Assembly (NCBI GenBank): GCA_008017155.1 | Contig: SSGX01000041.1 | Location: forward strand, 1-48,211 | Direction: 5' to 3' | Length of the DNA: 48,211 nucleotides | DNA from: Neisseriales bacterium | GTDB lineage: Bacteria > Pseudomonadota > Gammaproteobacteria > Burkholderiales > UBA11063 | Part shown: positions 43,337 to 48,211 of the stretch, piece by piece | Position numbering within the stretch: the stretch's first letter is position 1 | Layout: each line of letters starts with the position of its first letter | Translations under genes and position numbers: made by a program | The notes under the pieces: model-generated | The model's input: only the letters and a program-made list of their open reading frames with translations | Database searches by the model: none | What the model was told of the DNA's origin: nothing

Positions 43337-44385
43337 AGCCTGTAATTCTTATTTCTGCTGGTGGCACTGGTGGGCATATTTTTCCAGCTTTGGCAGTGGC
43401 GAAGGCATTACAAGATCAATATACGATAATCTGGGTTGGTGCAATAAGTGGGCTTGAAAACCAGATCGTTCCACAAAATGGTTTTACTCTTGAAACGGTG
43501 ACTATTGGTGGTATTCGGAATAAAGGATTCATACGTAAACTTTCACTTCCTTATACCTTAATTAAAGCTTCACTCCGTTGTCTAAGCATAATTATTAAGT
43601 ATAAGCCACGCGCAGTTATTGGTTTTGGTGGCTATGCAACCTTTCCGATTTGTTTGATGGCGAAATTTACAGCCCGCAAAGTTTTAATTCATGAGCAAAA
43701 TTCGGTAGCTGGTCTTACCAATAAGATGCTAGCAAAAATATCTGATCGGGTGTTAACTGCCTTTCCTGAGGTATTAGTTTCTTCTAAATCTGAGTTAGTT
43801 GGTAATCCGGTACGGAATGAAATAATTGAAGTTGGTAATCAGCGTAATTATGATGCCATAAAAGAAAAACCGAATTTATTAATCATTGGTGGTAGTCTTG
43901 GTGCTAAAGCATTAAATGATAATGTTCCATTGGCTTTAGCTGGGAGTAATTTTGGAAATATTCTTCATCAGGTTGGTCGCGGTGATATTAAGCCAGTCGA
44001 AGAGTTATATAAAGCTAATGGGATAAATGCAAAAGTGGTCAATTTTATTGATAATATGGCTGAAGCATATGCCGATGCTGATTTGATTATTTGCCGAGCT
44101 GGAGCTTCAACTGTTGCTGAAGTTGCTTGTGCTGGGATAGCTGCGATTTTTGTTCCATATCCATATGCCGTTGATGATCATCAAACTACTAATGCTAAAT
44201 ACCTTGCACAAAATCAAGCTGCAATATTGTTACCCCAAGAAAAGCTGACTCCTGAAGCATTAAGATCAACTCTTAATGAGTTACCTCACGAAAAAATCAT
44301 TGAGATGGGTCGAATTGCACATGGTTTAGCTATAAGTAACGCGACTACTCGTATTTGTGATAATATTGTTAGACTACTTAATTAA
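43333..44385 (+). CDS. murG: UDP-GlcNAc:lipid I GlcNAc transferase
   Basis: A 350-residue GT-B glycosyltransferase at the inner face of the membrane that converts lipid I to lipid II. The N-terminal ISAGGTGGHIFPALAVAKAL is the membrane/lipid I site, IHEQNSVAGLTNKMLAKI follows near 125, and the UDP-GlcNAc site contains ICRAGASTVAEVACAGIAAI, then PYPYAVDDHQTTNA. Typical length. Last gene of the division cluster here; the stop is followed by dgt after 41 bases, where murC and ftsQAZ would be expected in relatives. Confidence 0.97.
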   Translation: MKPVILISAGGTGGHIFPALAVAKALQDQYTIIWVGAISGLENQIVPQNGFTLETVTIGGIRNKGFIRKLSLPYTLIKASLRCLSIIIKYKPRAVIGFGGYATFPICLMAKFTARKVLIHEQNSVAGLTNKMLAKISDRVLTAFPEVLVSSKSELVGNPVRNEIIEVGNQRNYDAIKEKPNLLIIGGSLGAKALNDNVPLALAGSNFGNILHQVGRGDIKPVEELYKANGINAKVVNFIDNMAEAYADADLIICRAGASTVAEVACAGIAAIFVPYPYAVDDHQTTNAKYLAQNQAAILLPQEKLTPEALRSTLNELPHEKIIEMGRIAHGLAISNATTRICDNIVRLLN

Positions 44386-44426
44386 ATTAGGTCGATTAAT
44401 CTGAATCTTAGAGAGAGATAACTGGC

Positions 44427-45548
44427 ATGCACACACTTGCAAATTATGCGGTTTCTGTTACGCGTGGTCGTCAGTATAACGAAGCTCCACCAAAATATCG
44501 CACTGATTTTCAGCGTGATCGTGATCGAATTATCCATTCCAGTGCTTTTCGCCGTCTTGAATATAAGACGCAGGTATTTATTAACCATGAAGGCGATCTT
44601 TTTCGAACTAGACTAACCCACAGTCTTGAAGTGGCGCAAGTTGGGCGTTCTGTCGCTAGTGCACTTCGGCTTAATGTAGATTTAGTCGAGGCTATCTGCC
44701 TTGCGCATGATCTGGGACATACACCATTTGGTCATTCGGGTCAGGATGTTTTAAATGAGTGCATGGTGAAACACGGTGAACATTTTGAGCATAATTTACA
44801 ATCATTAAGAATAGTTACCGAGCTTGAAGAGCGTTATGCAGAATTTAATGGTTTAAATCTTACTTTTGAAACCTTGGAAGGTATATTAAAACATTGTAGC
44901 CTTAGTAAAGCTAAAGAGTTAGGTGAATTGGGGCTGAGGTTTATCAATAAAGAGCTACCAAGCCTTGAAGCTCAATTAGCCAATATTGCAGATGAGCTAG
45001 CTTATAATTTTCATGATCTTGATGATGGCTTGCGGGCTAATCTCTTGACATTAGAGCAGCTTGAAGAGGTAACTATTATTCGAGAACAGCTTAGTCTGAT
45101 TCGTTCCAAATATCCGCAATTAGCGGGGCGACGCTTACATAAAGAATTAGTGCGTCATTTGATTAATAGTAGTATCTATCAATTAATCGAAAGTACCATG
45201 TCAAATATAGCTAAACATAAGATTGACAATGTTAGTGATGTAAGGTTAGCTCCACCAATAGTTCGATATAGTGATGAGTATCATGCCTTACAAAGAGAGT
45301 TAAAAATGTTTTTACATAAGAATTTGTATAAACATTATACTGTAATGCAACTTAGGTATAAGGCTGAAAATGTTGTTAGATCGCTTTTTACTGCTTTTAT
45401 CAGTGATCCTAAAATTTTACCGCCACAGTTTCAAAATAGAATAGATAAAGATGGGCTTCCTCGTGTTGTGGCTGATTATATATCGGGGATGACTGATAGA
45501 TACGCATTTAGGCAATATAATCGCTTATTTACCGTAGAAAATGTGTAA
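44427..45548 (+). CDS. dgt: dGTP triphosphohydrolase-like HD protein
   Basis: A 373-residue HD-domain enzyme of the type-2 dGTPase family, which hydrolyses dNTPs to nucleosides and triphosphate. It starts with the RTDFQRDRDRIIHSSAFRRL signature and has the metal ligands His65 (RLTHSLEVAQVG), and His94-Asp95 in CLAHDLGHTPFGHSG; DELAYNFHDLDDGLRA supplies the last Asp. The substrate range of this type is broader than that of E. coli Dgt, so the name is approximate. GAGAGA precedes the ATG. It stands between murG and relA on the same strand. Confidence 0.9.
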   Translation: MHTLANYAVSVTRGRQYNEAPPKYRTDFQRDRDRIIHSSAFRRLEYKTQVFINHEGDLFRTRLTHSLEVAQVGRSVASALRLNVDLVEAICLAHDLGHTPFGHSGQDVLNECMVKHGEHFEHNLQSLRIVTELEERYAEFNGLNLTFETLEGILKHCSLSKAKELGELGLRFINKELPSLEAQLANIADELAYNFHDLDDGLRANLLTLEQLEEVTIIREQLSLIRSKYPQLAGRRLHKELVRHLINSSIYQLIESTMSNIAKHKIDNVSDVRLAPPIVRYSDEYHALQRELKMFLHKNLYKHYTVMQLRYKAENVVRSLFTAFISDPKILPPQFQNRIDKDGLPRVVADYISGMTDRYAFRQYNRLFTVENV

Positions 45549-45576
45549 CTCTCGTATAACTCGCAATAGCTGCGTT

Positions 45577-45621
45577 GCAAGGCTCCTGTGCACTTCTCTT
45601 ATGTAAACCGTGTCGCCTTGC
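45577..45621. repeat. Intergenic stem-loop between dgt and relA
   Basis: GCAAGGC (45577-45583) pairs with GCCTTGC (45615-45621); CAC at 45591-45593 and GTG at 45610-45612 extend the pairing inside. The outer bases TGC..GCA also match loosely around 45571-45640. The local composition is more GC-rich than the flanks, and the element has the look of a dispersed intergenic repeat, although no second copy occurs in this window. No T-run, so it is not a normal terminator. Confidence 0.5.
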
Positions 45622-45716
45622 TCTTGCCACATATTACGGCAGTTACAGGGATTATAAAGTATAAGTAGTTAAAAAATGTTTAGCATTGTTATTGCTAAGA
45701 AAAATAGTGAGTATAA

Positions 45717-47945
45717 ATGGTTACCATAAAGAACAGTTTTAAAGATGTAGCAGACTGGCTAGAATTACAGCGGAGTCGTTTTAAAACTGAAGAAATAGCT
45801 GAATTTGAGAAAGCAATAGCCCTAGCTGAAGAATACTATCATGGGCAAGTCTTCTACCCAACTTCAGCTGATATGCTTATTCATTCGTTAAAATGTGCAA
45901 ATACAGTAGCTGAATTACATCTATATGCAGATGCGGTTACAGCAACAATTCTTTATGCATTACCAAAATTTTGCGAAAGTTGGAGAAATAAACTTACGAA
46001 TTTTTCACCCGTCGTAGTTAGTCTGGTTGGTGAGATAGATCGAGTAACGCAGATTCGTAAATCGGGAGATCTTGAGCTTGCAATTGATGAGCACGAGAAG
46101 AAGGAGCAGATTGAAGTTATCAGGAAAATGCTTCTTGCGATGGCGACTGACATTAGAGTTATTTTAATCATGCTGGTTGGGCGTGGTGAATTGATGTTAA
46201 ATCTCAAAACTTGCAAAGACCCACAACTTCAGCAAAAAATTGCTCTTGAAACAATGGAGATATTTGCACCACTGGCAAATCGTCTTGGTGTCTGGCAAAT
46301 TAAATGGCAGCTCGAAGATTTATCTTTTCGTTATATTCATCCAGAGCAGTATAAAAAAATTTCACATCTTCTAGACGAGAGTAGAGAAGCTAGACTACAA
46401 TATATTGAAGACATCAAGGACTATCTGACTCAGCAGATGATAGAAAGTGGGATTCATGATTTTCAGGTGAGTGGCAGGGCTAAACATATCTACTCAATCT
46501 GGAAAAAAATGCATAAAAAAGACTACGGCTTTGAGAAGCTATATGATTTACGTGCGTTGCGCGTTATTGTTCCAGAAATCAAAGATTGTTACACGGTTCT
46601 TGGAATAGTTCATACCAAATATTCTCCAGTTGCTGGAGAATTTGATGATTATATTTCTAATCCAAAACCAAATAATTATCAGAGTTTACATACCTGTGTT
46701 GTTGGACCAGAAGATAGAGTTATTGAAATCCAAATTAGAACCTATGCGATGCATGATCATGCTGAATATGGTGTAGCTGCACACTGGCGTTATAAAGAAG
46801 GTGGCGAAAATAATCCTAAATTTGAAGAAAAAATAGCTTGGATTCGTCAGCTTCTTGATTGGCGCGATGAATCTGCAATCCAAAAAGACATTACTGAAGT
46901 ATTTAAAAACGAAATATTTAGTGATAGTATTTATGTGATGACACCAAATGGAAGAGTGATAACTTTACCAGCTGGATCTACCCCGATTGATTTCGCATAT
47001 GCGGTACACAGTTCGATTGGGCACCGTTGCCGTGGAGCAAAGATTGATGGACACATTGTTACCCTTGCTACTCCATTAAGTAATGGTCAACGGGTAGAAA
47101 TAATGACGGTTAAGGCTGGTGGCCCCAGTATAAACTGGTTACACGAGGGGTGGGTTAAAAGCAGTAAGGCAATTAGTCATATTCGGCGCTATATTCGGAA
47201 TCAGAATAATGAAGATTTTTTTGAGGCAGGCAAGGAGATTTTTGAGCGCGAATTAGGTAAATTTCCTAGTGCATCTAGACCAAAAACAGAAGAAATTGTA
47301 TCTAAACTAAATCATACTAACGAAAAAGATCTGCAAGTCGCCTTAGGTAAGGGTGATATTTTGCCGCAAACCTTGCATGATGTGATTGAGAAGCTTGTTG
47401 AGCCAGTAAAAGCTGAGCGACAGGAGTTAACTTATAGTGATCTTGAAAAGCAGTTAGAAGAGCGAAAAAATAAATTACCACAAGTTAATGATAAATCTTC
47501 TGGGAGTATTCTAGTCGATGGTGTAAGTGGGATTATGACTAATTTTGCCAAATGCTGTAAACCAATTCCTGGTGATGAGATTATCGGTTTTATCAGTAAG
47601 GGTAGTGGTGTTGCCATCCATCGAAGTAATTGTGCTGAGATACGTAGGCAAGCAAAAGTTACTCCACATAAAATTATTCATGTGGAATGGGCTGATTCTG
47701 CTAAAAACTCTTCATACAGTACTGATGTTGAAATCATTGCTAATGATAGACATGGTTTATTGCGTGATCTTACTGATGTTTTTGCGATGGAGAAGATCAA
47801 TATTATTGGCTTACGCACCATTACTAAAAATAATAAAGCTATAGCTACTTTTACGATCCAGGTGCCTGGTAAGGAATTTAACTTTACTTGGTTTATGAGT
47901 AAGTTATTTAATGTCAATGGCGTATTAGAAGTACTCCGCCGTTAA
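45717..47945 (+). CDS. relA: GTP pyrophosphokinase RelA
   Basis: A 742-residue long RSH protein that makes (p)ppGpp when uncharged tRNA enters the ribosome. The N-terminal HD region has lost its His-Asp pair (ILYALPKFCE in place of LLHDxVED), so it should not hydrolyse ppGpp; the synthetase is intact: YDLRALRVIVPEIKDCY, EFDDYISNPKPNNYQSLHT and EIQIRTYAMHDHAEYGVAAH. A TGS domain (ITLPAGSTPIDFAYAVHS) starts near 415, then the ZFD-like FAKCCKPIPGDEI near 610 and a C-terminal ACT domain (DVEIIANDRHGLLRDLTDVF). These features mark RelA rather than SpoT. Length matches. Only a weak GTGAGTA lies before the ATG. Confidence 0.96.
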   Translation: MVTIKNSFKDVADWLELQRSRFKTEEIAEFEKAIALAEEYYHGQVFYPTSADMLIHSLKCANTVAELHLYADAVTATILYALPKFCESWRNKLTNFSPVVVSLVGEIDRVTQIRKSGDLELAIDEHEKKEQIEVIRKMLLAMATDIRVILIMLVGRGELMLNLKTCKDPQLQQKIALETMEIFAPLANRLGVWQIKWQLEDLSFRYIHPEQYKKISHLLDESREARLQYIEDIKDYLTQQMIESGIHDFQVSGRAKHIYSIWKKMHKKDYGFEKLYDLRALRVIVPEIKDCYTVLGIVHTKYSPVAGEFDDYISNPKPNNYQSLHTCVVGPEDRVIEIQIRTYAMHDHAEYGVAAHWRYKEGGENNPKFEEKIAWIRQLLDWRDESAIQKDITEVFKNEIFSDSIYVMTPNGRVITLPAGSTPIDFAYAVHSSIGHRCRGAKIDGHIVTLATPLSNGQRVEIMTVKAGGPSINWLHEGWVKSSKAISHIRRYIRNQNNEDFFEAGKEIFERELGKFPSASRPKTEEIVSKLNHTNEKDLQVALGKGDILPQTLHDVIEKLVEPVKAERQELTYSDLEKQLEERKNKLPQVNDKSSGSILVDGVSGIMTNFAKCCKPIPGDEIIGFISKGSGVAIHRSNCAEIRRQAKVTPHKIIHVEWADSAKNSSYSTDVEIIANDRHGLLRDLTDVFAMEKINIIGLRTITKNNKAIATFTIQVPGKEFNFTWFMSKLFNVNGVLEVLRR

Positions 47946-47965
47946 ATGCGTGTTTAGACAATAAA

Positions 47966-47998
47966 AAACCTGTAAGAATGATCTTACAGGTTTAGCTA
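47966..47998. terminator. Terminator between relA and the phasin gene
   Basis: A perfect 11-bp stem (47966-47976 with 47983-47993) with a six-base loop. The A-run on its left gives a T-run for the leftward phasin transcript; on the right only TTT follows, so it works better leftward but can also slow relA transcripts. Confidence 0.85.
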
Positions 47999-48015
47999 TT
48001 CAGAAGAGGTGAAGA

Positions 48016-48211
48016 TTATTTTTTAGCAACAGTTTTTTTTGTAGCTTCAACGGTAGCTTTAGTAGCAGCACTGATGTTGTTATTAGCAAATTCGCTAACT
48101 TGAGCGGCAACTTTATTCATAGCAGCTAGAGCTTGATTTGCATTGTTGATCCAACCTTTAAGAGCATCAGCAGCAAAGTTAGAACCATTAGGGTTCAATT
48201 GAGAAGCACCT
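48016..48211 (-). CDS. Phasin family protein, C-terminal part
   Basis: Reading frame open at the right edge of the window; only the last 64 codons are seen. The peptide has the amphipathic, Ala-rich helix of phasins: FAADALKGWINNANQALAAM, then AAQVSEFANNNISAATKATV and a basic end TKKTVAKK. Phasins coat polyhydroxyalkanoate granules and control their size; small phasin-like proteins also occur in bacteria without granules. Its start is outside the window. The terminator at 47966-47993 lies just after its stop. Confidence is limited by the short piece. Confidence 0.7.
   Translation of the reverse strand, partial: GASQLNPNGSNFAADALKGWINNANQALAAMNKVAAQVSEFANNNISAATKATVEATKKTVAKK

Overview
The window is chromosomal DNA from an AT-rich Gram-negative bacterium. 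Lipoprotein signal peptides, an outer-membrane barrel, RelA, phasin and PoxB point to a proteobacterium. ErpA, the order of the cell-division cluster and the phasin point to Betaproteobacteria. A low-GC member of the Neisseriales (for example a relative of Aquella) is my best guess; this is inference, not a database result.

Layout. 1-8457 is housekeeping: the end of poxB, then a rightward run erpA / small secreted protein / plsY (with a J-like tail) / hemH / glmS, a convergent outer-membrane barrel gene, a DUF47 regulator with its Pit phosphate transporter, and rpmB-rpmG leftward. 8458-9956 is gene-poor and ends in an IS1595-like transposase that has lost catalytic residues. 10106-17661 holds a chitinase lipoprotein with two chitin-binding modules and an 18-copy Thr-Pro linker, a TPP-riboswitch thiamine-salvage operon (thiE-thiM-thiD-tenA), and a 685-residue lipoprotein. 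17958-24103 has a peptide-binding lipoprotein, an MFS transporter, pepN and an acetyltransferase.

24269-28505 is an accessory island. It has an XRE regulator with a tandem palindromic operator, a small beta-repeat protein, a stand-alone reverse transcriptase preceded by its own promoter and a compact structured leader (candidate defence-associated RT with ncRNA), a LysR fragment, a plasmid-type Rep_3 initiator and an IS1595 relic with terminal inverted repeats. It is followed by a 964-residue lipoprotein that looks distantly related to the 685-residue one, and a beta-propeller lipoprotein.

33098-44385 is the dcw cell-wall/division cluster: an MraZ-box promoter, then mraZ-rsmH-ftsL-ftsI-murE-(hairpin)-murF-mraY-murD-ftsW-murG. 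Together these genes build lipid II and the septal peptidoglycan synthase. The cluster stops after murG and is followed by dgt and relA instead of murC-ddl-ftsQAZ. The window ends inside a leftward phasin gene.

The best candidate for an undescribed system is the reverse transcriptase with its hairpin/pseudoknot leader at 24839-26531. Next are the PlsY-J fusion and the two large toxin-like lipoproteins.
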